A DNA stretch of 10,028 nt. It comes from Armatimonadota bacterium (GTDB taxonomy: Bacteria > Armatimonadota > Zipacnadia > Zipacnadales > JABUFB01). The notes under the pieces were generated by a model that saw only the letters and a list, made by a program, of their open reading frames with translations, had not been told where the DNA came from and did no database searches. The stretch's first letter is position 1. Each line of letters starts with the position of its first letter. The position numbers and the translations under genes are program-made. Of the stretch, positions 1 to 6,529 are shown piece by piece. The DNA is taken from positions 1 to 10,028 of the forward strand of contig JAGPGE010000150.1 of the NCBI GenBank assembly GCA_018056145.1. The letters run 5' to 3'.

Positions 1-2
1 CG

Positions 3-692
3 GCCCGGTCGGCGTGTTTCCGCTGGCTGGCCGTGAAACTGAAGGGCGACCATGCCAAGGCGCCGACGCGGCTGGCGGGACTGAAGATCGAGGCCACAGC
101 GAGGGGCGCTCGGGTGTCGGTTCAGGCCGGTGGGCAGGTGGCTGTCCGGCGGGCGGAAGTCTGCTACGGCCCGGTGGGCGACGTGGGCTGGACCAACCGC
201 GAATGGCGAACCGTGAAATGCTCGCCGGACCGTTACGCCGCCTGGTGGTCGGCGGACATCCCGCTTCCGACCCAGATCACTTACGCCTTCGCGAGCGTGC
301 AGTTCGCCGATGGTTCGCTCCTGAGCACGCCGGTGCATTCGGTTGCGACGGCGGTCATCGACGGCAAGAGCCTGGCGCTGGACGTGCCCTTCATGTACGA
401 CGGCTCGTTCTTAGTGGAAGTCCACGCGCTGGCCAATTTCGTCGGCGGGCGCGTGGAAGTGTCGCCCGACGGAGCGGTTCTGCTGTCTCGGGGAGACAGC
501 CAGGCGCGGCTCAACCCACACCGCCTGGGCGATCTATGCTATGTGGGCCTGCGCGATGCCTGCGAGCAGCTTGGCGGCGTCGTGGGATTCCGTGACAGCA
601 AAGCGCAGATATCGCTACCAAGACTCCTGACTTCGCCCCGACCCGGCGGCACGCGGCCGCCTGCCACTGAACTGAGCAGCGCCGGCGCATGA
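3..692 (+). CDS. C-terminal part of a probable exported protein: Ig-like domain plus copper-amine-oxidase-N-type (stalk) domain
   Basis: The reading frame is open to the left edge, so the gene is cut at its 5' end and about 229 residues are visible. The first residues (ACFRWLAVKLKG) resemble the closing helix of a secreted alpha/beta-hydrolase or esterase, but too little is left to be sure. Residues about 22-115 are rich in alternating hydrophobics with Trp and Tyr (GWTNREWRTV, AAWWSADIPL), as in an Ig-like beta-sandwich. Residues about 118-207 carry the pattern of the copper amine oxidase N-terminal domain family: IDGKSLALDVPF, then a 'DGSFLVEVHALANFVGG' unit, then 'CYVGLRDACEQLGG' and a closing FRDSKAQISL strand. 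That domain is usually on exported or cell-surface proteins and is not catalytic by itself. A GTG at 33 could be read as a start, but the frame continues upstream and no ribosome-binding site precedes it. The last 20 residues are Pro/Gly/Thr-rich. The role of the whole protein is unknown. Confidence 0.7.
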   Translation, partial: ARSACFRWLAVKLKGDHAKAPTRLAGLKIEATARGARVSVQAGGQVAVRRAEVCYGPVGDVGWTNREWRTVKCSPDRYAAWWSADIPLPTQITYAFASVQFADGSLLSTPVHSVATAVIDGKSLALDVPFMYDGSFLVEVHALANFVGGRVEVSPDGAVLLSRGDSQARLNPHRLGDLCYVGLRDACEQLGGVVGFRDSKAQISLPRLLTSPRPGGTRPPATELSSAGA

Positions 693-721
693 TCGCCGGC
701 AGTCACCCGGAGGTGCGTTCC

Positions 722-1711
722 ATGCGGTTCGCCGTCATCGGACTCGGCATCGGCGAGGTCCATGCCCACGTCCTCTCAAAGATGCAGGACACCGAACTCG
801 TGGGTGTGTGCGATGTGGACCCCCTCAGGGCGTCGAGGGTGGCCTCGGAGACCGGAACCCAAGGCTTCAGCAGCACCGAAGACCTCCTCCAGGTTGCGAA
901 ACCTGAGGCGGTCTGCGTCTGCACGCCGCCCAAGACCCACCTGCCCATCGGCGCTGCTCTGGCCGGGGCCGGCGTTCATGTTCTGTGCGAGAAGCCCATG
1001 GCTCCGAGCCCCGCTGAATGCCAGGGGCTCATCGACGCCTGCAAGAAGGCGGGCGTCACGCTGATGATCGCGCAGAAGAAGCGGTTCGCACCCGCGATCG
1101 ACTTCCTCAAGCAGCATATCGGCGGGGATTTCGGCAAGCCGGTGAGTCTCAACTACCGCTACCACCCCGGGCAGGTGCCGAAGGACTGGTTCTGGCAGGA
1201 GGATGATGGCGGCGGCCCGCTGGTGGAGAACTCCGTGCACACTTTCGACACCCTGCGCTATCTCATCGGCGACATCGTGGCGATCCAGGGCATCGGCGGC
1301 AATCTCATCACGCCCGAGTACGCACCGCAAATCGACATCGCCCTGGGGCTGCTGGAGTTCGAGAACGGCTGCATCGGCGCGGTGGAGCTTGGCACGGCTT
1401 CGGAGTGGAACATGGCCGACGAGGAGTTCTTCGTGGCCTGCGAGAAAGCCGTGGCCCGCAGCCGGGGAGGTTTCGACCGGCCTGATCAGATCGTTTACTC
1501 GTACCGCGGCCAGGCGGAGATCAACACGTTTGAGGCCGATTACTCGGACGGGCACCGTGACTTCGTCGCGGAGATCCGCCACTTCATCGACTGCGCCCTC
1601 ACCGGAGCCACGCCGCTGGTGTCCGGCGAGGAAGGCGCGAAGTCGGTGGCCTGCAGCTTCGCGCTGAAGGAAGCGGTCCGCACGGGCAAGAGAGTGGAAC
1701 TCCCGCGCTGA
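722..1711 (+). CDS. Gfo/Idh/MocA family NAD(P)-dependent oxidoreductase
   Basis: A 329-residue protein, normal length for the family, whose members oxidise or reduce hydroxyl groups of sugars, inositols and related compounds in the cytoplasm. The N-terminal Rossmann fold is clear: MRFAVIGLGIGEVH (residues 1-14) is the dinucleotide-binding turn and CDVDP (30-34) ends the second strand. CEKPMA (89-94) is the family EKP motif whose lysine is catalytic. GGGPLVENSVHTFD (163-176) is the region holding the catalytic histidine (H173). The C-terminal half is the usual alpha/beta substrate domain. I chose ATG 722 because GGAGG at 709-713 lies 8 nt upstream; an in-frame ATG at 689 would overlap the previous stop (ATGA) and add 11 unconserved residues without a ribosome-binding site. 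It follows the upstream gene by 29 nt. The substrate cannot be told from sequence. Such genes often sit with secreted carbohydrate enzymes in these lineages, which would suit its upstream neighbour, but that is inference. Confidence 0.92.
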   Translation: MRFAVIGLGIGEVHAHVLSKMQDTELVGVCDVDPLRASRVASETGTQGFSSTEDLLQVAKPEAVCVCTPPKTHLPIGAALAGAGVHVLCEKPMAPSPAECQGLIDACKKAGVTLMIAQKKRFAPAIDFLKQHIGGDFGKPVSLNYRYHPGQVPKDWFWQEDDGGGPLVENSVHTFDTLRYLIGDIVAIQGIGGNLITPEYAPQIDIALGLLEFENGCIGAVELGTASEWNMADEEFFVACEKAVARSRGGFDRPDQIVYSYRGQAEINTFEADYSDGHRDFVAEIRHFIDCALTGATPLVSGEEGAKSVACSFALKEAVRTGKRVELPR

Positions 1712-1749
1712 GCGGTGTCGGCCGGCGCGCGCGTCACAGTGGAAGGAAT

Positions 1750-1764
1750 GGCCCGGAACGGGCC
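1750..1764 (+). other. Short perfect hairpin just upstream of panC
   Basis: GGCCCG and CGGGCC form a perfect 6-bp stem around a 3-nt GAA loop, ending 12 nt before the panC start codon. It lies in the 65-nt gap after the oxidoreductase gene. It could weaken read-through, shape panC translation, or mean nothing in such GC-rich DNA. There is no T-run, so it is not a classical terminator. Confidence 0.3.
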
Positions 1765-1776
1765 GCGAGCGAACTC

Positions 1777-2625
1777 ATGCGTATCACGACGACAATCGCC
1801 GAGACCCGGGCGTACCTGAAGGCCGCCCGGCGAGACGGAAAGTCCGTGGGCCTGGTGCCAACGATGGGCGCTTTTCATGAGGGCCACGTGTCTCTCATGC
1901 GCCGCGCCCGTACTGACGAGGATGTGGTGGCGGTCAGCCTGTTCGTCAACCCGACTCAATTCGGGCCCGGTGAGGATTTTGCCGCGTACAAGCGCGATCT
2001 CGAAGGCGACGCCCGCATCGCCCAGGCTGCCGGTGTGGACCTGCTCTTCGCGCCACCCGTCGAAGAGATGTACCCACCGCCCGGCGAGTCGCTGACGAAA
2101 GTGCACGTGTCGCGGATCACGGAAGGCCTGTGCGGCCAGTTCCGCACCGGCCATTTCGACGGCGTCACCACTGTCTGCGCCAAGCTGTTCAGCATCTTCC
2201 AGCCCGACCGCGCGTATTTCGGTGAGAAAGACTACCAGCAGTTGCAGGTCGTCCGGCGCATGGTGCACGACCTCAATTTCCCGCTGACCATCGTCCCGGT
2301 GCCAACGGTGCGGGAACCTGACGGTCTGGCGATGAGTTCGCGCAATGCGTATCTCACCCCGGAGGAACGCGCCGCCGCACCCGCATTGCAAGCCGCGCTG
2401 AAGTCCGCGGCTGAGGCGGTGAAGGCTGGCGCATCAGGGCCCGCGGCGGAGGATCTCGTGCGCGCGAGCCTGGCTGAAGTACCGCTGTTCAGAGTGCAAT
2501 ATGTCTCCGCGGTCCACCCGGAAACTCTCGAGCCCGCAACCTGGCCCGGTCCTCCGATGGTCATTGCCGCCGCGGCGTTTCTGGGCAAGGCGAGGCTCAT
2601 CGACAACGTGAAGATCGAGGCGTGA
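1777..2625 (+). CDS. panC: Pantothenate synthetase (pantoate--beta-alanine ligase)
   Basis: PanC joins pantoate and beta-alanine with ATP, through a pantoyl-adenylate, to give pantothenate for CoA synthesis in the cytosol. The 282-residue protein has the normal length. Family signatures are all present: LVPTMGAFHEGHVSL (26-40), including the HxGH nucleotide-binding motif H34/H37; SLFVNPTQFGPGEDF (54-68); GHFDGVTTVCAKLF (126-139); FGEKDYQQL (148-156), with the substrate-binding Gln; and the KMSKS-like loop MSSRNAYLTPEER (186-198). The ribosome-binding site is weak (GAGCGA about 4 nt before the ATG), but the N-terminus matches the family well from this start. An ATG at 1748 is in another frame. 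The next gene, panD, makes its beta-alanine substrate and starts 4 nt after the stop. Genes for the pantoate branch (panB, panE) are not in the window. Confidence 0.98.
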   Translation: MRITTTIAETRAYLKAARRDGKSVGLVPTMGAFHEGHVSLMRRARTDEDVVAVSLFVNPTQFGPGEDFAAYKRDLEGDARIAQAAGVDLLFAPPVEEMYPPPGESLTKVHVSRITEGLCGQFRTGHFDGVTTVCAKLFSIFQPDRAYFGEKDYQQLQVVRRMVHDLNFPLTIVPVPTVREPDGLAMSSRNAYLTPEERAAAPALQAALKSAAEAVKAGASGPAAEDLVRASLAEVPLFRVQYVSAVHPETLEPATWPGPPMVIAAAAFLGKARLIDNVKIEA

Positions 2626-2629
2626 ACCC

Positions 2630-2986
2630 ATGTTCCGCACAATGCTCAAGTCCAAACTCCACGGCGCAACCGTGACCCAAACCGAGCTGTACTACGAGGG
2701 CAGCATCACCATCGACGCCGAGCTGATGCTGGCGGCCGACTTGCTCGAAGGCGAGTTGGTGCAGGTCGTCAACCTGAACAACGGCGCGCGCATTGAGACC
2801 TACGTGATCCAGGGCGACCCGGGGAGCGGCGTCATCTGCCTGAACGGTCCGGCGGCCAGAACCGCCGCGGTGGGCGACGTGATCCACGTGCTCGGATACG
2901 GCATGTATGAGGACGTGGAGGCGCGTTCGGTTCAGCCGAAGATCGCGATCCTCGGCCCGGGCAATCGCGTCATGGAGCAGAAATGA
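2630..2986 (+). CDS. panD: Aspartate 1-decarboxylase proenzyme (pyruvoyl-dependent)
   Basis: PanD decarboxylates L-aspartate to beta-alanine, the substrate of the PanC encoded just upstream. The 118-residue product has every expected feature: N-terminal MFRTMLKSKLHGATVTQTEL with K9, the self-cleavage site YYEG24-S25 that yields the pyruvoyl group, R54 and Y58 (NNGARIETYVI) of the active site, and the NGPAARTAAVGDVIHVLGY segment forming the double-psi barrel. It needs self-processing and is a tetramer in known relatives; as a short bacterial form it would normally depend on PanM/PanZ only in enterobacteria, which is not expected here. GAGG at 2617-2620, inside the end of panC, lies 9 nt before the ATG, so panC and panD are probably translationally coupled. 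Its stop overlaps the nadC start (ATGA). Confidence 0.98.
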   Translation: MFRTMLKSKLHGATVTQTELYYEGSITIDAELMLAADLLEGELVQVVNLNNGARIETYVIQGDPGSGVICLNGPAARTAAVGDVIHVLGYGMYEDVEARSVQPKIAILGPGNRVMEQK

Positions 2987-3825
2987 GCGCCTCCTGCCTG
3001 CAGATGGAGCAGATCGTGCGCGCTGCCCTGCTGGAAGACATCGGCCCGGGCGACCTCACCACCAATGCCTGCATTCCGCCCGATCGAATGGCGCGGGGGG
3101 AGTTCCTGGCCAAACAGGAGGGGGTGCTCGCGGGCATGAATGTGGTGCGCGAGTGCTTCCGCCAGGCCGCGCCGGGATGCGTGCTGGAGGCGTTGAAGAG
3201 CGACGGTGAGGCTTTCGCATCCGGGGAGATCATCGCAGTAGTCACTGGCCCCGCAGCGCAGATACTCACCGCCGAGCGCGTGTCGCTCAATTTCCTGCAG
3301 CGCCTGTGCGGGACGGCGACCCTGACCCGGAAGTTCGTGGATGCGGTTGCGGGCACGGGAGCATCGATTGTGGATACCCGGAAGACCACGCCGGGCTTGC
3401 GCATACTTGAGAAGGCGGCGGTACGCGCCGGCGGAGGCTCCAACCACCGTTTCGCATTGTATGACGGGGTCATCCTCAAGGACAATCATATCGAGGCCGC
3501 CGGGGGGATCAGGCCCGCGGTCGAGCAGACCCGCGCCCGAATCCCGCACACGGTGAAGGTCGAGGTCGAAACCACGAGCCTCGAACAGGTGCAGGAAGCC
3601 CTGGACGCGTGCGCAGACATCATCATGCTCGACAACATGGACTGCGAGACCATGCGCCGGGCGGTGGAACTTATCGGCGGGAGAGCGCTGACCGAGGCCT
3701 CGGGCGGCGTCAGCCTGGAGACGGTGGCGCGCATCGCGCGGACTGGGGTGGATCTGATCTCCGTGGGCAAGCTGACCCACTCGGCGCCGGCGGTGGACAT
3801 CAGTCTGGAACTGAAACTCAGTTAG
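2983..3825 (+). CDS. nadC: Nicotinate-nucleotide pyrophosphorylase (quinolinate phosphoribosyltransferase, carboxylating)
   Basis: NadC converts quinolinate and PRPP to nicotinate mononucleotide, CO2 and pyrophosphate in de novo NAD synthesis. The 280-residue length is typical. Visible family motifs: ALLEDIGPGDLTT (15-27); ERVSLNFLQRLCGTAT (98-113); DTRKTTPGLRILEKAAVRAGGGSNHR (131-156), the basic PRPP/quinolinate-binding stretch; LKDNHI (165-170); VEVE (193-196); DIIMLDNM (212-219); EASGGV (238-243); and ISVGKLTHSAPAVDISLE (259-276). The start ATG at 2983 overlaps the panD stop by 4 nt, a strong sign of one polycistronic unit. nadA and nadB are not in the window. Linking NadC to PanC/PanD groups two aspartate-derived cofactor routes; this grouping looks like shared precursor supply, but no regulatory site supporting common control was recognised. 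Confidence 0.97.
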   Translation: MSASCLQMEQIVRAALLEDIGPGDLTTNACIPPDRMARGEFLAKQEGVLAGMNVVRECFRQAAPGCVLEALKSDGEAFASGEIIAVVTGPAAQILTAERVSLNFLQRLCGTATLTRKFVDAVAGTGASIVDTRKTTPGLRILEKAAVRAGGGSNHRFALYDGVILKDNHIEAAGGIRPAVEQTRARIPHTVKVEVETTSLEQVQEALDACADIIMLDNMDCETMRRAVELIGGRALTEASGGVSLETVARIARTGVDLISVGKLTHSAPAVDISLELKLS

Positions 3826-3926
3826 GCATGTCCGGCAGGACCGGGCAAGGCGCGCGTCGAACCAGTTATGCAGGTGACCGCGCTCCTGCTGCAGCAAACG
3901 CTACGCCACTCACCGAGGACGGCATC

Positions 3927-4415
3927 ATGGCAGACATCGGGATTGGGCTCATCGTCGGGCTTCTGCTGATCTTCCCCCTTGTTGAACTTCTCCGGTTCGT
4001 GGCGGCAGAACTGATCGGCGTCTACGGCGACATGACCTTGACCGAAGCCTTCCTGGGCATGATCGTCATCCTACTCACGATTCTCGTGGTCCGCACGTAC
4101 CGCATTCTCCGAACGACACTGCCCGAGTCGACGCGGGGCCAGGGGGTGACGGTGGCGCCGCCGAGACCCCCTCGCAGAACCACAACCCGCCGGCGGATGG
4201 AGGAGCGCGAACCCGAGCGAAGCACACCGACGCGACGCGCCACGCAGACTGAGAACGAGCCACAACGCCCTCCGCGCCGGACCACTCGGAGCGCGCGCGC
4301 TAGCGCCGGATCGGCCCGGCGCACGCCCACCCGCTCCGCCGCGAGCGAGGAAGCGCGGCCCCGGCGCACACGCAAGACCCAATCCACCCGGCGCAACTGG
4401 CGCCCCCCGGATTAG
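3927..4415 (+). CDS. Small putative membrane protein with an Arg/Thr/Pro-rich tail
   Basis: I do not recognise this 162-residue protein. Two hydrophobic stretches are visible, about residues 4-31 (GIGLIVGLLLIFPLVELLRFVAA) and 39-56 (TEAFLGMIVILLTILVV), followed by a basic YRILR. The rest (about 66-162) is low-complexity and strongly basic, with repeated PPRRTT-like units (81-87, 116-120) and many Arg, Thr, Pro and Ser residues; this part is probably disordered. It may be a membrane-anchored protein with a cytosolic basic tail that binds nucleic acid, acidic lipids or other polyanions, but that is inference only. The start ATG 3927 is chosen because GAGG (3915-3918) lies 8 nt upstream; an in-frame ATG at 3828 would add 33 unconvincing residues and lacks a ribosome-binding site. 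It lies 101 nt after nadC. The tail's composition could partly reflect the GC-rich genome, so the C-terminal end is less certain than the membrane part. Confidence 0.65.
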   Translation: MADIGIGLIVGLLLIFPLVELLRFVAAELIGVYGDMTLTEAFLGMIVILLTILVVRTYRILRTTLPESTRGQGVTVAPPRPPRRTTTRRRMEEREPERSTPTRRATQTENEPQRPPRRTTRSARASAGSARRTPTRSAASEEARPRRTRKTQSTRRNWRPPD

Positions 4416-4437
4416 GGATCGCGTCAACACCAACAGC

Positions 4438-4456
4438 GCAGGGGCTCTGCCCCTGC
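4438..4456 (+). terminator. GC-rich hairpin after the membrane-protein gene, possible terminator
   Basis: GCAGGGGC and GCCCCTGC form a perfect 8-bp stem with a 3-nt TCT loop, starting 22 nt after the stop of the small membrane-protein gene. No T-run follows; instead comes a C-rich stretch and a second perfect palindrome CCTGGCGCCAGG at 4461-4472. It may end transcription from the left side before the fhs promoter, but without a U-tract this is uncertain. The stem also resembles widespread GC hairpin repeats. Confidence 0.4.
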
Positions 4457-4547
4457 ACCCCCTGGCGCCAGGCCCCGGAAACCCTATCCTGCGGTTGCCC
4501 GGCGTGACGATTCGGCCTCCTGTGGCCGGGAATTGCTGATCTACGCC

Positions 4548-4576
4548 TTGAACCCCGTCTGCGCCCTGACTATAAT
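4548..4576 (+). promoter_or_regulatory. Sigma-70-type promoter for fhs-folD
   Basis: TTGAAC (4548-4553) and TATAAT (4571-4576) are separated by exactly 17 nt. The -10 box is perfect and the -35 box matches the consensus TTGACA at 5 of 6 positions. It stands out in a very GC-rich stretch and points toward fhs. Transcription would start near 4581-4583, giving a leader of about 185 nt before the fhs start codon at 4768. Confidence 0.8.
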
Positions 4577-4582
4577 CGCCAA

Positions 4583-4767
4583 GTCGTTTGAGCCCGTTCG
4601 ATCCGGGCAACGCCCTTACGGGCGCAATTGGTGCCCCCGGCAGCATGAACAGGCCCGGCATCCGCGACCGAGGTGACCATGACCTCGGGCGTCGTGGTGC
4701 TGGGTGCTTGGCATGTACGGGCGCATCGTCGCGCACGCTTATGGGCGAAAACAGGGAGCACATTCTC
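4583..4767 (+). promoter_or_regulatory. Long structured 5' leader of fhs
   Basis: No gene is apparent between the predicted start of transcription and the fhs start codon. Three clean hairpins are visible. The first, 4592-4608, has a 5-bp stem GCCCG/CGGGC around the 7-nt loop TTCGATC, the form of a tRNA T-arm. The second, 4611-4624, is CGCCC/GGGCG with loop TTAC. The third, 4668-4688, has a 7-bp stem CCGAGGT/ACCTCGG around loop GACCATG; three more pairs (4664-4666 with 4690-4692) lie beyond an A-G mismatch. The ribosome-binding site AGGGAG (4753-4758) closes the leader. I could not match it to a known riboswitch. Its length and position fit a regulatory leader for a folate gene, but function is unproven. 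Confidence 0.45.
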
Positions 4768-6465
4768 ATGCTGAGCGATTTGGAGATCGCGCAGGCGGCA
4801 GAGCTACGTCCGATTCTGGACGTGGCAGCGGACATCGGAATCACCGAAGACGAGCTTGACCTGTACGGCCGCTACAAGGCCAAAGTCGACCTGTCCGTCC
4901 TGGACAGGCTGGCGGACGAACCCGACGGGAAGCTGGTGCTGGTTACCGCGATTACCCCCACTCCCCTCGGCGAAGGCAAGACGGTGACCACCCTGGGCCT
5001 CGGACAGGCCCTGCGCCACATCGGGAAACGAGCCGTGACCACCACCCGGGAACCCAGCATGGGCCCGGTTTTTGGCATCAAGGGCGGGGCCGCCGGGGGA
5101 GGCTATGCGCAGGTCGTCCCCATGGAAGACCTGAACCTCCACTTCACCGGCGACATCCACGCGGTCGGCGCGGCGAACAATCTCCTCGCAGCGATGATCG
5201 ACGCCAGCATCTGGCACGGAAATCCCCTGAACATCGACCCCTACACCATCTCGTGGCGGCGCGGGGTGGACATGAACGATAACTTCCTGCGCAACATAGT
5301 GGGCGGCCTGGGCAGCAAGGGCGACGGCAGGCCTCGTGAGACCGGCTTCGACATCACCGTGGCCTCCGAGGTCATGGCGATCCTGTCGCTGGCCGGCGGT
5401 CTGCGCGACCTGCGTGAACGCTTCGGCCGGATCCAGGTGGCGCTGAACACCGAGGGCAAGGCGGTCACGGCCGAGGATCTCGGCGCCGCCGGCGCGATGA
5501 CGGTCCTCATGCGCGAGGCCATCAAGCCCAATCTCATTCAGGCGCTGGACGGCGGCCCGGCCTTCGTGCATGCGGGCCCCTTCGCCAATATCGCCATCGG
5601 CTGCAATTCCATTCTCGCCGACAAGATCGCGCTGAAGTGCGCCGACTACGTGGTGACTGAGGCGGGGTTCGGCGCTGACTGCGGCGCCGAGAAATTCCTG
5701 GACATCAAGTGCCGCGCCGGCAAGATGCAGCCGTCCTGCGTGGTCATCGTCGCCACCTGTAAGGCCCTGAAGATGCACGGCGGGGCCTTCGAGATGAAGC
5801 CCGGCCGGAAGCCACCGCAGGAGGAGTTGGAGAAGGAGAACATCCCGGCTCTCGTCAAGGGCGCCGAGAATCTTGTTAAGCACATCGAAAACATGCAACA
5901 GTTCGGCCTGCCGGTGGTCGTGGCTATCAACGCCTTCAGCTACGATACTGATGTGGAGCTGGATGAAGTCGAACGCATCGCTGTCGGCGCCGGTGCGATG
6001 GCCGCGGTGCGCAGCTACGTCCATGCGAGGGGCGGCGAAGGCGGCGCGGAGCTGGCTGAAGCAGTGGTGGCCGCCTGCGAACACCCCGGCGAGTTCAAGT
6101 TCCTGTATGACCTTGATGAGCCGATCAAGTCCAAGATCGAGAAGATCGCCACGCGCATCTACGGCGCGGACGGCGTCGAGTATTCCGCGGAAGCCGAGCG
6201 GAAGATCGCGGTCTTCACCGAGCAAGGCTACGACAAGCTGCCTATCTGCATGGCCAAGACCCACCTGTCGCTGAGCCATGACCCGAACCTGAAGGGACGC
6301 CCCACCGGCTTCACCGTCCCAGTCCGCGACATCCGCCCGTCCGTCGGCGCCGGATTCCTGTATCCGCTGTGCGGCGAAATGCGCACTATGCCGGGCCTGC
6401 CCTCTCGCCCGGCGGCCGTTGACGTGGACATCGACGAGAACGGCAACACCTTGGGCCTGTTCTGA
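4768..6465 (+). CDS. fhs: Formate--tetrahydrofolate ligase (10-formyl-THF synthetase)
   Basis: Fhs uses ATP to join formate to THF, giving 10-formyl-THF in the cytoplasm. It serves formate assimilation, purine synthesis and, in acetogens, the methyl branch of the Wood-Ljungdahl pathway. The 565-residue protein has the family length. The ATP-binding loop TPTPLGEGKTVTTLGLGQAL is at 63-82, followed by REPSMGPVFGIKGGAAGGGYAQVVPMEDLNLHFTGDIHA (94-132). Further on are the family segments FVHAGPFANIAIGCNSI and TEAGFGADCGAEKFLDIKC, and the C-terminal TGFTVPVRDIRPSVGAGFLYPLCGEMRTMPGLP. I chose ATG 4768 because AGGGAG lies 9 nt upstream and the MLSDLEIAQ start fits the family; an in-frame ATG at 4741 lacks a ribosome-binding site. 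A near-consensus promoter and a long leader precede it, and folD follows after 64 nt. Whether this supports acetogenesis, formate assimilation or ordinary one-carbon supply cannot be decided here. Confidence 0.98.
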   Translation: MLSDLEIAQAAELRPILDVAADIGITEDELDLYGRYKAKVDLSVLDRLADEPDGKLVLVTAITPTPLGEGKTVTTLGLGQALRHIGKRAVTTTREPSMGPVFGIKGGAAGGGYAQVVPMEDLNLHFTGDIHAVGAANNLLAAMIDASIWHGNPLNIDPYTISWRRGVDMNDNFLRNIVGGLGSKGDGRPRETGFDITVASEVMAILSLAGGLRDLRERFGRIQVALNTEGKAVTAEDLGAAGAMTVLMREAIKPNLIQALDGGPAFVHAGPFANIAIGCNSILADKIALKCADYVVTEAGFGADCGAEKFLDIKCRAGKMQPSCVVIVATCKALKMHGGAFEMKPGRKPPQEELEKENIPALVKGAENLVKHIENMQQFGLPVVVAINAFSYDTDVELDEVERIAVGAGAMAAVRSYVHARGGEGGAELAEAVVAACEHPGEFKFLYDLDEPIKSKIEKIATRIYGADGVEYSAEAERKIAVFTEQGYDKLPICMAKTHLSLSHDPNLKGRPTGFTVPVRDIRPSVGAGFLYPLCGEMRTMPGLPSRPAAVDVDIDENGNTLGLF

Positions 6466-6483
6466 GCCCGCCGCCGCACGAAC

Positions 6484-6499
6484 CCTCGCCTGCGCGAGG
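6484..6499 (+). other. Hairpin between fhs and folD
   Basis: CCTCGC and GCGAGG form a perfect 6-bp stem with a CTGC loop, lying 18 nt after the fhs stop and 30 nt before the folD start. There is no T-run. It may tune the relative expression of the two genes or protect the upstream message; it could also be chance in GC-rich DNA. Confidence 0.3.
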
Positions 6500-6529
6500 C
6501 CCAACATGCGAATACGGGAGCGATTAGAC

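Noticed and set aside
689..721. ATGA-coupled start of the oxidoreductase at 689
   Set aside because: It adds 11 residues before the conserved Rossmann strand and has no ribosome-binding site, whereas ATG 722 has GGAGG at the right distance.
4543..4616. tRNA gene around the T-arm-like hairpin
   Set aside because: No 5' acceptor strand pairs with the sequence after the hairpin, no anticodon arm can be placed, and the promoter lies inside the would-be gene.
4680..4750. ZTP (pfl) or THF riboswitch in the fhs leader
   Set aside because: GTCGTGG..CTGG looks vaguely like the pfl 5' half, but the conserved 3' signature and the pairing with it are missing, and no THF-type core is visible.
4588..4767. 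N-terminal extension of Fhs from a TTG at 4588
   Set aside because: It would begin almost at the predicted transcription start with no ribosome-binding site, and the extra 60 residues look nothing like Fhs. ATG 4768 has a good ribosome-binding site and a family-like N-terminus.
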